This document shows, in pieces, positions 9,790 through 21,978 of a stretch of DNA of 35,943 bases. The stretch is from Welwitschia mirabilis (lineage: Eukaryota; Gnetophyta; Gnetopsida; Welwitschiales), in assembly GCA_051453625.1 (NCBI GenBank), contig JBOZIK010000001.1:110458232-110494174 (forward strand). Direction: 5' to 3'. The notes under the pieces were generated by a model, which had not been told where the DNA came from, did no database searches, and worked only from the letters and a program-made list of their open reading frames with translations. Position 1 is the first letter of the stretch; the number at the start of each line of letters is the position of its first letter. The translations under genes were made by a program, and so were the position numbers.

Positions 9790-12470
9790 CATCAAAACAT
9801 TATTTTATCTTCAAATTGTAGGGGGTTGAAAAGCATCCACAAAATTTTACACTTTTTTACAACTCTTATGATAAAAACATTGACATATGTTTTCTTTAAG
9901 GAGTTAAAATAAATACTGATAAAATTTAAATTTTTATTTTCAAAAAATCTTGGCAAATGCAATTAGTATTTTTAAGAGAAAGAAAGGAAGGACTAATTAT
10001 TCTTTGAAAAAAAGGAAATACAAAGATTATGACAAAGTTAGACTATTATATCATAGTTAATTAGACAAGTAAAAACAAATCCTTACATCTTACTAAGTTT
10101 TTTAAATCATAAATATGATAGCAAAGGTTGAATTACTTAAATAAAATTGTAGAAAACTTACTCTCATTTCATATAATTTTTGATGATTTTAATCAAATTT
10201 TAGAACATCATGACAAAGAGGATGTCTTATTAGATTATAAATTTGGCATGATAGATTTTGTGAATTAATTGGGAACTCATGATTTAAGGGACTTACATCT
10301 CCATGGAGTGAAATACACCTAGAGAAATTTAAGGGCAAGAAATAAGACTATCTTCTTAAAGATTAATCACTATTTAATGATATCAAATTTGATTTTCCCT
10401 TTAAATTATAGGCACTTTTACATTCCACTTTGATCATAGGCCATTGTTCTTAAGAAAGCCTCATTTATTCAAAAAAGTGAATTGTTAGGTATGAATTAAC
10501 ATGATTTATGATTTCAAAATATTAGATGTAATTAAATGGGCTTGGAAAATAGACGTTATAAGTACTCTCTCATTTGTTTTTAAAAAAAACTTGCCTTTCT
10601 GTACTATGTTCTAAAGCATTAGTGATGAGACCTTCAGTCACAATTTAAATTAAGTAAAATGCAAAGGAAGTCTAACTAATAAAGATTCAAAGAAGAAATG
10701 AGCTTAATGAAATAATAATAGCAAAAGAAAAAATTTCCATAGAAAAACTTCATAGTTTAAAATTAAAGGAAGAAGTGTATTAGAAGTAGAGGTCAAGAAA
10801 CAAATTGCTAAAAAATGGAGACAAAAACATCCATTACTTTTCTTAGGTAACCAATAGTCATATAATAATAAATGAAACTCATTTATAATTCCAATCTATA
10901 ATAACAACAAGGCATGATTACAATAACAAATATGATCTATAATTTAAATGTTTTCTTTGCTAAAGATTTAAAGAAAAATAAGTACACATGGCTTATATTC
11001 CAATAGGGAGCATCTTCTCTACTAAACATGAAAGGGTCATGAAGAAATTTTTCTCTAGATACAAAGTTTGGGGGATGATAACTAAAATGATCAATAATAG
11101 ATCTCTTGAAATTGATGGATTTCTAATATAATTTTACAAATTCTTTTTAAGTCCACCAACTCAAACTACATCACCTTAGTTAATGATTTTTTTTCCTTAA
11201 AGGTAAGTTTCATGTCCCATTGAATGATACATTTATTTCTTTCATTTCTAAAAAGGAAAATTCCACATGATTCAAGGATTACTCTCTAATAAGCTTGTGT
11301 AATATCTTCCACAAAATTATTTCATGGATCTAGGAAGAAAATATATTCATAATCCTACCTAAAATTATCTCTCCATCATAGATTGGTTTTATTAAAGAAA
11401 TATTCATACATAATAATATTCTTCTTATCAATTATATCATTTGACTAAATTACAAGGAAAAATATGGTGCTATGTTTTTAAAGCTAAAGATTTTAGAGGA
11501 ATTTAACTTCATTAAATGGAAAACCTTATAAGAGATTTTGTAATAGATTTATGTCCTTCTTACTCTTTAATCTACACTTTGTATTTTTTTTTATAATATA
11601 ATCAATGGTGGTTGATTTGGTTACTCTCATTCAAATTTAGGTCTTTGATAATGAGATTCTCTATTTCCTCGCTTAGTTATCATTGTAATGGATTTTTAGT
11701 CTTAGATTCTTTATAATAGAGAAATTTAACCTTCTTCACATGTTTTAAATTTTTCAATCCTTTAATTTTCTTATGACACACTGCTATTTCTAGATTTAAG
11801 CATCATGACAACATCTAAAATCAGAGAAATAATTCAATGGTTCTTCTCTATCACTAGATTAGCCATCAAATGGGAAAAATCCAAAATGTTTTTTTCCCTT
11901 CATTCTTCTCTAGCTTGAAAATAGAGAATGTTGCAAATTCTTAACTATGCAAAGGATAAGTTCCTAAGTAAAGATTTGGTTATACCACTTTTATTTGACC
12001 AAGTTAAAAAGCATCATTAGGGGGTGATAACATTAAAAAATAAATTTCAAAACTTATAAAAGATATAATATATTTTTAAATGGCATAAGAAAGATACTTT
12101 TAGTTAAAGCCTATATTTTCTCTATTTCCATTTATTCAACTTCTTACATGCCAATGCCAGGAAAAGTAGTAGAGAATATTACCTATGTAATTTAGTATTT
12201 TCTATGGTCTAGAGGTTAAAAAAATCAAAGACAACATCTAGCTAAATATGAAAGGAAAGCCACGTCCAAACTTGTAGGAGGCTTGGGTTTAAAAACTATG
12301 AAGGATCTTAGTCAAGCAATGTTAATAAAAATTGATGATAAATATTATCTATAACCTAAAATACCTTGGATTCAATTCTATAGAGGAAAATATGGTATAA
12401 ATTTTCATGTAGGTTCACCAACATGGAAGGCAGTGTAGAAAGTGAGAAAGCAAAACTAGCCAAAAATAAC
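9790..12470 (+). mobile_element. LINE-1: L1-type non-LTR retrotransposon fossil (ORF2)
   Basis: Pieces of one ORF2 appear in the expected order on the plus strand: endonuclease start, endonuclease middle, linker, RT fingers and palm, then the RT C-terminal region. Frameshifts and stops are frequent. The 5' side (ORF1) is missing or lies in the gap. The 3' side ends before any zf-RVT zinc motif, so the copy is truncated at both ends or too decayed to follow. It is a separate copy from LINE-2 because it carries its own endonuclease start. Confidence 0.75.
9790..12470 (+). pseudogene. LINE-1 ORF2 (endonuclease-reverse transcriptase) pseudogene
   Basis: The endonuclease begins with NIILSSNCRGLKS (about 9796), equivalent to the ILSWNCRGL start of plant LINE ORF2. 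DDFNQILE (about 10182) matches the GDFN motif with G changed to D, followed by a GTHDLRDL stretch like the usual DL.F.G segment. A linker near 10800 reads KNGDKNIHYFS-stop-VTNSH, like the WLKEGDKNTKFFH motif. RT pieces are IDGF (about 11112), GKFHVPLNDTFISFISKKE (about 11202-11258) and IIS.I.FIKEIFIHNN (to about 11420). RLAIKWEKSKM (about 11865) fits the conserved G..IN..KS block. VGGLGLKTMKDLSQAMLIK (about 12270) is the GGLG motif after RT. The protein would nick target DNA and reverse-transcribe LINE RNA; this copy is dead. Confidence 0.75.
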
Positions 12471-13660
12471 AAGCCAAAATGTTACCATTAATGTTTTACA
12501 AATGCAAAAATAATAAGATATTAATTGAAGGAGTCTATGAAGAAAATCTTAAGTTTGATAGGAAATGGAAAAATGTTTGAAAGACATAAATAGCTAAAAA
12601 ATAAAAGTGTTTACATGGTTAATAATCACAATAAAGTGCCCACAAAAATAAGACTGCAACAGAAAGACATTCATGTAGAATAAGACTTTTCTTTATGTAT
12701 TAAAGATGGAGAGTAAGTTAATGCATTTGGGTAATTAATACTTAATAAAAATTCTTTTTATATGAGAAATCAAAAATAATTAAACTTATTTTGAAATGAT
12801 GGGTAATTTGCATTAAAGAATATTTCTAATGGAAATGTTGCTATACATTTTGTCCTATCTCAAATAGCTTGGGTACTATAAGAAAATATACAAAAATATA
12901 GAAGGTCAATAATATAATGGCAAAAAATAATAATTGCAAATGGAAGCCTAGAAAACATTTCAGTAGTTGAATGTCAATGCCTAGGTATGGTAAAATGTAA
13001 GACATACCTATGATATGGATAGATCATGTTAATTTATATTTATAATTTTCTAATGAATCAACAATTACTCTTTTTTAAGGGAGGAAATTGATTATTAAAC
13101 ATCGATTTTTATTTTCTAAGAAACTTTATCTTTGTTTTAAAAATAAGATAAAAATTAACTAGGTCAATGTGAATTTAAAATTCTTTGCTTTAATTTCTAT
13201 TTTAGCTCTCTTTTATTTAGGATAATCAAAAATAGCTTATTAATATGAATTCTATGATTGACTTCTTTTTAATAATTAGTAATAATAAAGCAATTCTTTC
13301 TCATCACCTTTATCAAATAGCTTAATATTATATGTTATCTAAATCCAAAATCAACTAGGAAAAATTTATTTTTACTTTATTTAGAAATTATTAGCAACTT
13401 TCTATTAAACTTTGGTTTGAAATTTAGTTAATACAGATTTTTAAAGTTTTAAAATATTTTTTATTTTTCTAGATATTGAATAAATCTTTGAAAGTAATTT
13501 TTATAAAATATTTATAAAAGGTATATAAATCAAAAATTAAATTACTTTTAATCATTAGTAAATATATGATATGTAAATTCATTCTTCTGATACCATAGAC
13601 AGTAAAAAGTTATACCATATTAGAAAAGAGTAGAATAGAGCAGTGAAGCTAGGGTTTTGC
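12471..13660. other. Unassigned AT-rich stretch between the two LINEs
   Basis: No supported reading frame, LTR end, tandem repeat or RNA gene. It could hold the decayed 3' end of LINE-1 and the 5' untranslated part of LINE-2. Confidence 0.45.
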
Positions 13661-14459
13661 TCTTAAGGTGTGTGATAGTAATTAAAGGGGTGTTCTCATC
13701 CAAATATGGTGCATCTTCCATGTTCTAGAGCATTATCTTTATAATGAATTCTCTACATAAGTCTGTTTTTTACTTGGAGCTCTCTAGAGGAAATTTTAAG
13801 TTGTTAGGATTTTTGGTGTAGCATGTCTTCAATGTGCTATCTATTTAGCTCCTTGAAAGCACTATCGACTATGAAAAGCTAGAAAAGTATAAAAGCATAT
13901 TATTAGACCTCTCATTAATTTATCTACTCCTAAGGGGAGGTTTTTTAACTAATAACGCATAAATCCTAAAAATCTAAAAGGGTAGGCTCAAGTGGATTGG
14001 ATGTGTCCAAGGTAGTAAAAGTAAGTTTTAGCTCTCTAATGATATAAAACTTGTTAAATATTAAATCTTATGGGCATTAATAAGGATAATCAAGCTTCAA
14101 AGCTTTCCTAACTTTGATTTTAGTTTCAAGCATAAAGGAGATATCACCTATGCAAAGATGCCCATAAACTATTCTAAGCATTTAGAGGCTTATTTTAGAA
14201 ATAGTCTTATGGGTAAATTCCAATCCTCAAGAGGGCTCCCATTCATTTAAAAAGTGTATCTCTCATGCAATTAAAAGTTTTCTACAATTTATAACATAAT
14301 TCCTCTCGCATATGTATTATTGAATTTTATTTTTAATTTTAAAGAAAAAATAAATAAGTTTTTAGTAAGAGGGCTCTTTTTTTTTTTTTTTTAATCATAT
14401 AGGCTTATCCTTAAGCAAATAGATTCCATTCATTCTTGATAGACCACCATTTTTAAAAA

Positions 14460-14990
14460 TATCCTAGTTTAGATTTGTATCTCAATCCTTGCCTAAAAAT
14501 ATGGCATCTAGATTTCTTTCAAGTAGCTTAATGATATATTAGGAGAGTTTGTTAAACTTGAGGAATATAGATTTAATGGCAAAACTGGCAACATCTAGAA
14601 TATGTGTTTACATGAGTAGCTCTAAAGGAAAAAAATAATCTTGGATACTATGTGTGAAAAATCAATTTTTAACCTTAAAATTAAAGATATTTTATTACAA
14701 TGTTTAAAGTTGGGAAAAATGGGCATATGATGAAAAAATGTAAGAAAAATAATAAAGTGGAAAAAAATGACTTACAAAAAGTTAAGAAAATAGATCACAA
14801 AAAAACTATCTTCAGTACTTGATAATGATCTAATCACTGAATTAAATAAATATGATATTCTGTCACATGAAGAACTATAATATATGAAGGAAAATAAAAT
14901 AGGAAATGAATGAAAAATGGATGAACAATAATACACAATGTGTATTCTCAATGCACCAATTTGCTCTATCAAATCATAGCAATAGTTGTA
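14460..14990 (+). pseudogene. LINE-2 ORF1 (DUF4283 / zinc knuckle) remnant
   Basis: ORF1 of plant L1 elements encodes an RNA-binding protein with a DUF4283-like domain, an ARVCV motif and a CCHC knuckle. Here SRICVYM (about 14594-14614) corresponds to ARVCVEVDL. A broken knuckle follows: C at 14701, LGK, then after a frameshift GHMMKKC ending at 14741. The middle Cys is lost. Upstream sequence back to about 13980 may belong to the same ORF but cannot be read reliably. ORF2 starts about 200 bp downstream, the usual order in L1 elements. Confidence 0.5.
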
Positions 14991-15201
14991 ACTAAAAATG
15001 GAATAGGAATAAAGAGAAAATAAAAAAATTTTATATGAGTATAGTTCATATGTGTCAATAGCTAATAGAAATAAAAAAACTAGAGAGACAGATAGAAGAA
15101 TCAGAATGAGTATGGAAAAAGGTAAAATTAAAAAGGAAGTGAAGGAGGGTATCTAAGATGGTAAGAAATCTTAACTCTTCTGTCAATGATTATTTTATAG
15201 A

Positions 15202-17501
15202 ATTGTAGAGGCCTTGTGAATAGAGAAAAAATTTCTTACCTTTGAAGTCTTGTAAAAGACTCTTTAGTATCTATGTATATTTTTCAAAGAATAAGGACTA
15301 ATTCTATAAAAATTACTCACTTCTATACAAAGTTCCCTTGATCCTTTATTTTGGTTCTAAGTATAGGCATAAAAGAAGGATTGATGATCCTATAGAAGCA
15401 TGTATCATTACTATTATTAGTAAAAGTAACAACCACCTCATAGTTGAATGGATTTTTAAGAATAAAAAGAGGAGAATCACCAATTTCTATGGGCCTTAAG
15501 AAATAGACCAAAAAATATAATTCTTGCATCATATTATGTTAAACTCATTGAACATTATCATGGGTGATTTCAATCATATCTTTATCCCTTATAAGAAACT
15601 CAGTAATGTTTCTAGTCTTTTCATTATTGGTTTTTTAACTAATTGTATTAATAGTTTTAATTATAAAAATATCCCCCTTTTCATAATGCTTTCTATACTA
15701 AGAGTAATCTTAGAAAAGGAGTAAATCTTGTAATCTCTAGGATTAATAAGTATCTAATTAAAAACTCCAATGAGCATTACTTTTTTAAAGTAAAAGATAG
15801 AATTTCTCTCCCCTAATCAGAGACCTATAGTTTTAATGATAGACTCTTCTTAATGAAAATCTCTCTTTAGATTTGAGCACTCCTAGTTAAAAGATCCAAA
15901 CTTCATTGACTTCATCAAGAATACTTGAAATACTCTAGTGAAAAATAAACCTACTCACAGATTATTTCAAAATCTAAAAATTTAAGGCACAAGTTATTTT
16001 TTTGGAAGAAATGATTAAAGAATTCGTTTAAAAATGTTAAGAATCAATTATTAGAAGAGCTCACTATTATCCAATATTGTAATGAGGACATAAATGTAGA
16101 TAAAAGTTATGAAAAGCACCTTATTTTACAAATTCATGATTTATCCTCAAAGGAAGAAACTTATTAAAAATATAGATCTAGAATTTAATGGCTTAAATAA
16201 GGGGACCATAATATAAAGTTCTTTTTCTAGATGATGAATAGGCACTGACAAAAGATTAGTATATAGTGCAATACATCCACAATGTACTAGAAGACTAATA
16301 GTCATGTTAGCATTTTTGTTGAATAATCTTTCAAAATATTTTCAAACAAAAAAACTAGTGGACTTAGATAGCATTCTAGTTGCCCATCTCATCTTTAAAG
16401 AGTAGTAGTATTACTTAAACTAAAGATTCATAGAGAAAAAAATCAATAATACTATCAACTTAATTAAAAATAATCAGGCACAATGTTTTGATGGTTTCAC
16501 TGTAGAATTCTAGCAGATCTTCTAAGGTATTATCAAATTTGATGTGTGTGATGCAGTTCAAGAAAATTTTAGAAAAGGTACCTTTTACAAATCCTTTAAT
16601 AATACTCTCACTACCCTCACTCCAAAAATGAAATATGTAGAAAGTCCTCATCAGTATCAGTCAACTAGTCTTTAAAATGTTTTTTATAAGATTTTCTCAA
16701 ACATTATTGTAGTTAGGCTTAAAATGCTCCTTCTAGACATGGTTTTCTTCCTTAATCTAGATTTATATTAGCTAAAGGCATCCATAACAACATCATTTTA
16801 GATAATGAAATTCTCCATTTACACAAATGAAAGAATAATCCTATGACATTCCTCAAACCTAACATAGATAAAGCATTTAACACAGTTTAGTGGGAAACAG
16901 TGAACTATGTATTATAAGAGCATGGTCCCCTTGTGCCTCTTAGGTATCTTAACACTTTTGCATCTCAATGCTAACTTTCTGTGTTATGATTAATGGTGAT
17001 AGATAGAGCTATTTCAAAGGAAATAGCAGCATTTATTAGAGTAATCCTCTTTTTCCTAGCATATTTATTCTCATGATGGACTCCTTAACTAGACTATCTT
17101 ATTAAAGGTAGATCTTAGCTATTGAATTATTCCCCTCATATTCCATTCTTTAGCTTGTAGATGATACTCTTTTATGCCTTTATTCTAGCCTTCCTATTAC
17201 CTAGTAAGCTCACAACATCTTGAATGGGTTTTATAACTTCTTAGATCTTGTAATCAATTGGCATAAATCAAACTTTTTCTTATTAACCCTCCTCAAGAAA
17301 TGAAGTCCAACATCTTGAACATTCTTTAATTTTTGCAAGCATACTTCCCTGATGCTTATCTTAGGCTTCCTCTTGATTCTACCTAGAATGCTAATAATAT
17401 TTAGCTTCCTTTAGTAAAGAGAATTACAACTAGATTAATGAGATAAAAGAATAAATTCCTCTCTAGTACAAGGAAAATCCTCATTTATAATTCTTATTTA
17501 G
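15202..17501 (+). pseudogene. LINE-2 ORF2, 5' part (endonuclease and RT)
   Basis: It opens with MIIL-stop-NCRGLVNREK (15187 onward), the endonuclease N-terminus. The catalytic-loop motif MGDFNHI is intact at 15560-15577. RT is recognisable by FDGFTVEF (about 16486), equivalent to GPDGFT.EF; by YKIFSNIIVVRL (about 16685-16720); by HNNIILDNEILHLHK (about 16782-16826); and by NIDKAFNTV (about 16863), the KLDI.KAYD block. The polymerase active-site box reads LVDDTLL (17154-17174), so both Asp residues survive. The sequence reaches LSSTRKILIYNSYL, the conserved LS.GGR..LI..VL region, and is cut there by element B. Confidence 0.78.
17497..17501. repeat. Left target-site duplication of element B
   Basis: TTTAG, against TTTGA at 24710-24714. 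Two bases differ, but in LINE-2 coding terms the original was probably TTTGA, since that makes the codons run on without a shift. Confidence 0.5.
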
Positions 17502-17737
17502 TGTTATGCTACCAAGTTTTGATTATTTAATGGGATTTTATGAGCTATTTTATAGGACATTTACAAAGGTTTAGGTGCAATTCTAAGGATTTTGAAGAAT
17601 TGACAAAAGATCTTAGAAATGTGCAATTCTTAGCAAGATTTAAGGCATTCATGATACATTCTGATTCTCAATTTTGTGGAAGAATATTTTTGATAGAAAA
17701 GGATAGCTTTTATTGAGTTAGATGATAAAGAAGATCA

Positions 17738-17777
17738 TTGTTCCTTCTATCATCCAGATGACATGTAAGACGATAAC
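17738..17777. repeat. Dyad motif copy 1 in 5' LTR of B
   Basis: TTGTTCCTTC, then TATCATCCAGATGACATG, then AAGACGATAAC. The surviving CG in GACGATAAC supports a CpG-rich ancestor. Offset from the LTR start is about 236 bp, close to that in A. Confidence 0.62.
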
Positions 17778-17847
17778 ACTATTAACTACTGATGTGGACT
17801 GCTGAGTCATCTACTAAGTTACCTACTGAGTCATTGTTTGTAATGAG

Positions 17848-17887
17848 CTGTCATCCCCCATGTCATCTAAATGATAGTCAGGACAAC
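17848..17887. repeat. Dyad motif copy 2 in 5' LTR of B
   Basis: CTGTCATCCCCCATG, then TGTCATCTAAATGATAG, then TCAGGACAAC: all four half-sites in order. It lies about 60 bp before the TATA box. Confidence 0.65.
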
Positions 17888-17945
17888 ATTAATATTATAA
17901 CTGACTCTGATAGCTAACCTTTGATTGTTTCATTTATTTCTTATC

Positions 17946-17953
17946 TATAAAAG
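17946..17953 (+). promoter_or_regulatory. Putative TATA box in 5' LTR of B
   Basis: TATAAAAG in TTATCTATAAAAGA, repeated at 24070-24077 in the 3' LTR. Confidence 0.55.
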
Positions 17954-18457
17954 AACATGTTTTTGGAGTGCCTTCTATTTTTTATTTTCTATTATGTTTT
18001 TCTATAAATAAGTCTTTGTCTGACTCTCCTATCTATCTTCATTACACCAGAAATTCTTATGATAGGAGATTGAAGGATGGAAGACCCATCTTGAGTGTTA
18101 GAAAAAGACATTTCCTTGGTGAAGGGTTAAGTATCCTCCATTAACACTTGGCTATTTTGTAATCCATATGTTATTACCTTTTAAACAAACTCTATTTTTG
18201 TGTTTTCATGTTAGATTATTAGATGACCCTTATGGTTTATGTTACCTCTGATTTAGTGACAATTTCTTGGGCAATATAGATCATTAAGGGTAACCTTTAT
18301 TAAGGATAAAAGCAAGTATTTTATATTTATTCTACATTACATTTAGATTAGTTATATTTATCATTTGCATTGCATCCTTTATTTTCTACATTATTCTTTA
18401 AGTTTAGTTCCTATTTACTTGTGAAAAGCAATCCAAGTCTTATCTCATAGTCTTCAA

Positions 18458-18920
18458 NNNNNNNNNNNNNNNNNNNNNNNNNNNNNNNNNNNNNNNNNNN
18501 NNNNNNNNNNNNNNNNNNNNNNNNNNNNNNNNNNNNNNNNNNNNNNNNNNNNNNNNNNNNNNNNNNNNNNNNNNNNNNNNNNNNNNNNNNNNNNNNNNNN
18601 NNNNNNNNNNNNNNNNNNNNNNNNNNNNNNNNNNNNNNNNNNNNNNNNNNNNNNNNNNNNNNNNNNNNNNNNNNNNNNNNNNNNNNNNNNNNNNNNNNNN
18701 NNNNNNNNNNNNNNNNNNNNNNNNNNNNNNNNNNNNNNNNNNNNNNNNNNNNNNNNNNNNNNNNNNNNNNNNNNNNNNNNNNNNNNNNNNNNNNNNNNNN
18801 NNNNNNNNNNNNNNNNNNNNNNNNNNNNNNNNNNNNNNNNNNNNNNNNNNNNNNNNNNNNNNNNNNNNNNNNNNNNNNNNNNNNNNNNNNNNNNNNNNNN
18901 NNNNNNNNNNNNNNNNNNNN
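18458..18920. other. Assembly gap (463 N), probably oversized
   Basis: The bases on both sides match the 3' LTR at 24575-24581 and from 24590 onward, leaving about 8 bases (24582-24589) unmatched. Either the gap is a fixed-size placeholder, or an insertion unique to this LTR was not assembled. Confidence 0.9.
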
Positions 18921-19044
18921 CGACATTCAGGTTAACTCCTACTCATACTAGTGTGTTGTATTATGTAAGAAATCTATTTTATTTATAAAATGATAGAATA
19001 TTTTTGAGTATAAAACACTTGCACAAATACATACTGCAATAAAT

Positions 19045-19062
19045 TGGCATCATTATCAGGGA
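19045..19062 (+). promoter_or_regulatory. Primer-binding site of B, tRNA-Asp type
   Basis: TGGCATCATTATCAGGGA differs from the complement of the tRNA-Asp(GTC) 3' end at 6 of 18 positions, all C-to-T or G-to-A. It begins 3 nt after the LTR. This is the best evidence that A and B derive from a tRNA-Asp-primed, Athila/Tat-like lineage. Confidence 0.75.
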
Positions 19063-19227
19063 AGGCTACTAAGGAGTATAAGAATTATTATTGTTCAGGT
19101 GAGTATATTAGATTTTTATTTGGTTATTTATCCAGAGAAACATTATATTTTATTTAGAAATCATAGATTTTATTTGAAGTTTTTCAATTTTAGTTTTAGT
19201 TTCAATTTTAAAATATTAATTATTCCC

Positions 19228-19260
19228 TCTCTTGTCCCCACAACAGATAGGATGATAGTC
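19228..19260. repeat. Dyad motif in leader of B (weak)
   Basis: CTCTCTTGTCCCCACAACAG then ATAGGATGATAGTC. It is incomplete: the inner pair is TTGT/ACAA. Confidence 0.4.
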
Positions 19261-19325
19261 TATAATTTCTATTTTTCTTTTTGGTTTCTATTTTTAGATT
19301 TTAATTTTTTAAATAAATTAGTCTC

Positions 19326-19367
19326 TATCATCTCCTTTATTATATAGATGACTAGGAGGATGACAAC
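19326..19367. repeat. Dyad motif in leader of B (second)
   Basis: TATCATCTCC, ATATAGATGAC and TAGGAGGATGACAAC. The outer halves are clear and the inner left half is decayed. Confidence 0.5.
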
Positions 19368-19402
19368 CTTTTTCCCCCTAGTTTTTTGATTTCTACTCTA
19401 TT

Positions 19403-19443
19403 AGTCATCCCTTCTATCATCTCCATGATAAACAAAATGATAG
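19403..19443. repeat. Dyad motif in leader of B (third)
   Basis: AGTCATCCCTTC, TATCATCTCCATGATA and AAATGATAG, with all four half-sites in order. It shares the spacer CCTTC with copies at 17738 and 21856. Confidence 0.6.
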
Positions 19444-19728
19444 TGTTGTTTTTTATTTATTTTCTGTTGTTTTCTGATTATAGGATACTATGACATGATT
19501 AGTCCAAAAAAAGAAATATCAGAGACAAAGGGCTACTGATAGAAGAAAGTATCAAATAAGGACTATTGGCTTCAAAATATAATCAGGAATATAATCTCTA
19601 AGTGCATATAAGATCTTTTTTGAGTTCCTTTTTTTTTTAATTAAAGCATTAAAGATACTATAACTCAACCATCACTGTGTACTAAATTTATCTTGAATTA
19701 GATTCTCTTTTTTTCATTCTTCTCAAAA

Positions 19729-21705
19729 ATGAAAAATGATATAAGGATCCTTAAGGAAATTTTTGGTAGAAGAAGGAGAAATTTGAGAAACACTGAGGAT
19801 GATAGTAAGGAGATAATTCAAGAACTTATTATAGAAAGAGGGATAACAATTGGGTCCATTCCTTTAAGCATCTTATTATTCTTCCTCTCCTTTTTAACTT
19901 CATATAGGAATGATAATAAAAATCTTAGGGGTTCAACCTCATACAATTACTTCTATCCTTTCCATCCATCTACCATGAACTATTATGAAAAAGAAAATGA
20001 GTCAAGGAAAGAAATAATGAATGAAATGTACAAAAGCATAGAAAACATTAATAAAAAATTAGAAAATTTGGTTGAGATCCTTTAACAAAATATATTACAA
20101 AATTAAGGCTTCCTTATAATACAACAACCTTAAACCTATCCTGATTCATATTACTTTAAGAAAAATGAGGAAAACTTCAGAATAAATGATAATAATTCTT
20201 GCTTTCAAATAGAGAATTAAATTTTTTATTAAAGTTTAACATCTTGCTGATTAGGATATGAGTAAAGAGGAGACAATAACAATTTTACTATATCTTTTAA
20301 TAGTGAAGATAAGTATGACCATTCATTAGAAGATGATATTGAGGTATTAGAAACACATGAAGAATACATTCATGAAAAATCTAAAAATTTCTTAATCTGT
20401 AATAGACATCATGATCACATTTATCCTTCTAATAAAAATAACAACATGCAACAAGATGATGAGAATGATGAAGAAGAAGAGGAAGATGACATTGAAATAT
20501 TAGATCATATTCCTTATTTTCACATATTTTGAAAAGATTAAGGAGTTCCACTTAAAATAAAGGATCAACTTATGAGACTAATAGAAATAATTATTAAGAT
20601 ATAATCAATAAAAAAGAATCAAATTAGTAATAATAACTTAAATGAGGATTATAGTTTATAGCTAATAGAATTATTTAGAGAGGAAGAGGAGTCAAATCAA
20701 GAAACATTAGAACAGATTTCATCACATAATAAAAACAATAATAACTTTCCTTTCTATAATCTTTCTAATGATCCTTTTAAGGAATCCACCAATTTAGAAA
20801 AGAAAAATAATCCTCAACAAAACAAAAAACATATAATTAATAATAAAGGAGAGGGTAATGAAATAAATGAAGAAATAATTCAAATAAGTAACTCTTCAAA
20901 TCACATCATTATCCTTAAAAGTAATAAAACACATCATCCTGAGGACTCAACTCCAAAAATCTCCCAATCCTTTTATTTGCAAATTTAATGTGCTACAAAA
21001 AGTAACATCTTTTCCTCTTTTGTAAAGAGAACTCTACCTTGTGATTTTAATGATTATTATTTTCAAAAACAAAAATTGGGTTACTTAGGAACTCTAAATT
21101 GGGAAAAGCCATACCTTCTTAATTCAAATCCATGCTTAAAATTAAATGTTAAAGACCTTCTTAGATATGTGAAACCTAACTCACCCTAAGAAGTTTCTTA
21201 AAAATCTTTGCCATGTTCAATATTAAGCTTTGAATGCAATTTATATTTTAAATTTTTTATATTATGAGTTTGATAAAAGATTGTTTTTCCATGAGTTGTA
21301 TGAATTTTTCATCTCTTATATTACTATTAATTATTATTAAAAAAAAAGTCACATGCTCATGCAAAATGGAAAAATCCTTGTTTTCTTCTTAAAAATTCAT
21401 GTCTTAAATCACATGATAGGAAACCTTTTAAAAAACCTTTAAAATCATCTTGGAAACATTCTTTGATACCCTTATCACATGCTTTTTCTAATGATACTCA
21501 GAATTCACAAACTTTTCCTAAGAGATAATTTGATACTTATACTCCTTTATCTCTTATTTGAATTCTAAAATTTGCACTATCAAACTAATATCTTTTTATT
21601 CTTTATTATTCTAATTAATTATACTTAAAAATGATTGCATACCTTTTATGTTTTATCAATTGGTAAACATTTGATTTGGACCTTATTTCTTTGAAGTAAT
21701 ACAAC
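19729..21705 (+). pseudogene. Element B acidic ORF remnant, function not recognised
   Basis: The first 118 codons (19729-20085) are still open. A basic patch (GRRRRNLRN, codons 13-21) is followed by a hydrophobic segment (PLSILLFFLSFL), a tyrosine-rich linker (NYFYPFHPSTMNYYEKEN) and a probable coiled coil ending NLVEIL. After stops come a strongly acidic run (DDENDEEEEEDDIEILD, about 20455-20505), Asn-rich spacer, and the best-kept block (21030-21186): LPCDFNDYYFQKQ, GYLGTLNWEKPYLL, then NPCLKLN. DKRLFFHELYEFF (about 21270) and SYLNSKI (about 21550) match element A. About 225 bp (21325-21550) is extra relative to A. The start matches A's ATG. Alternatives are a divergent gag or a captured host gene; I cannot name a family. 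Confidence 0.6.
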
Positions 21706-21855
21706 ATCTTGAGATCATTTTTCTTAATTTTCAATAAAAGTGTTGATTAGGTTTTAGAATTTGAATACAATTTGCTGGTTTTGATTTTTTTTTTTTTTGA
21801 CTCTATTGATTTTGATTTTGATTTTATTTTTAGCTTTTTGTTCAATTTTCTATGT

Positions 21856-21897
21856 GTGTCATCCCTTCTGTCATCCTCACAATAGTTAGGACAATAG
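21856..21897. repeat. Dyad motif in B interior
   Basis: GTGTCATCCCTTCTGTCATC, then CTCACAATAG, then TTAGGACAATAG. The left half is the cleanest in the window (TGTCATCC-CTTC-TGTCATCC) and the right half is decayed. Confidence 0.62.
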
Positions 21898-21940
21898 TCT
21901 CTATTTTCATCTCTTACTTTCTTTTTTCTATATGTTTTTA

Positions 21941-21978
21941 TTTTTTGTCTTTGTCATCTGGACAACAAGCAAGATAAC
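21941..21978. repeat. Dyad motif in B interior (second)
   Basis: TTGTCTTTGTCATCTGGACAAC then AAGCAAGATAAC. The inner pair GTC...GAC is kept and the outer pair is weak. Confidence 0.45.

Larger units (their letters stand above)
17502..19041 (+). repeat. 5' LTR of element B (with assembly gap)
   Basis: About 1077 sequenced bases align with the 1071-bp 3' LTR. The terminal ACA has become ATA. The N run (18458-18920) falls where the 3' LTR has only about 8 extra bases, so the true LTR is probably near 1085 bp. Confidence 0.85.

Noticed and set aside
14377-14392. T run as a minus-strand LINE or SINE tail
   Set aside because: No minus-strand element body is recognisable beside it; it is a simple homopolymer inside LINE-2 ORF1.
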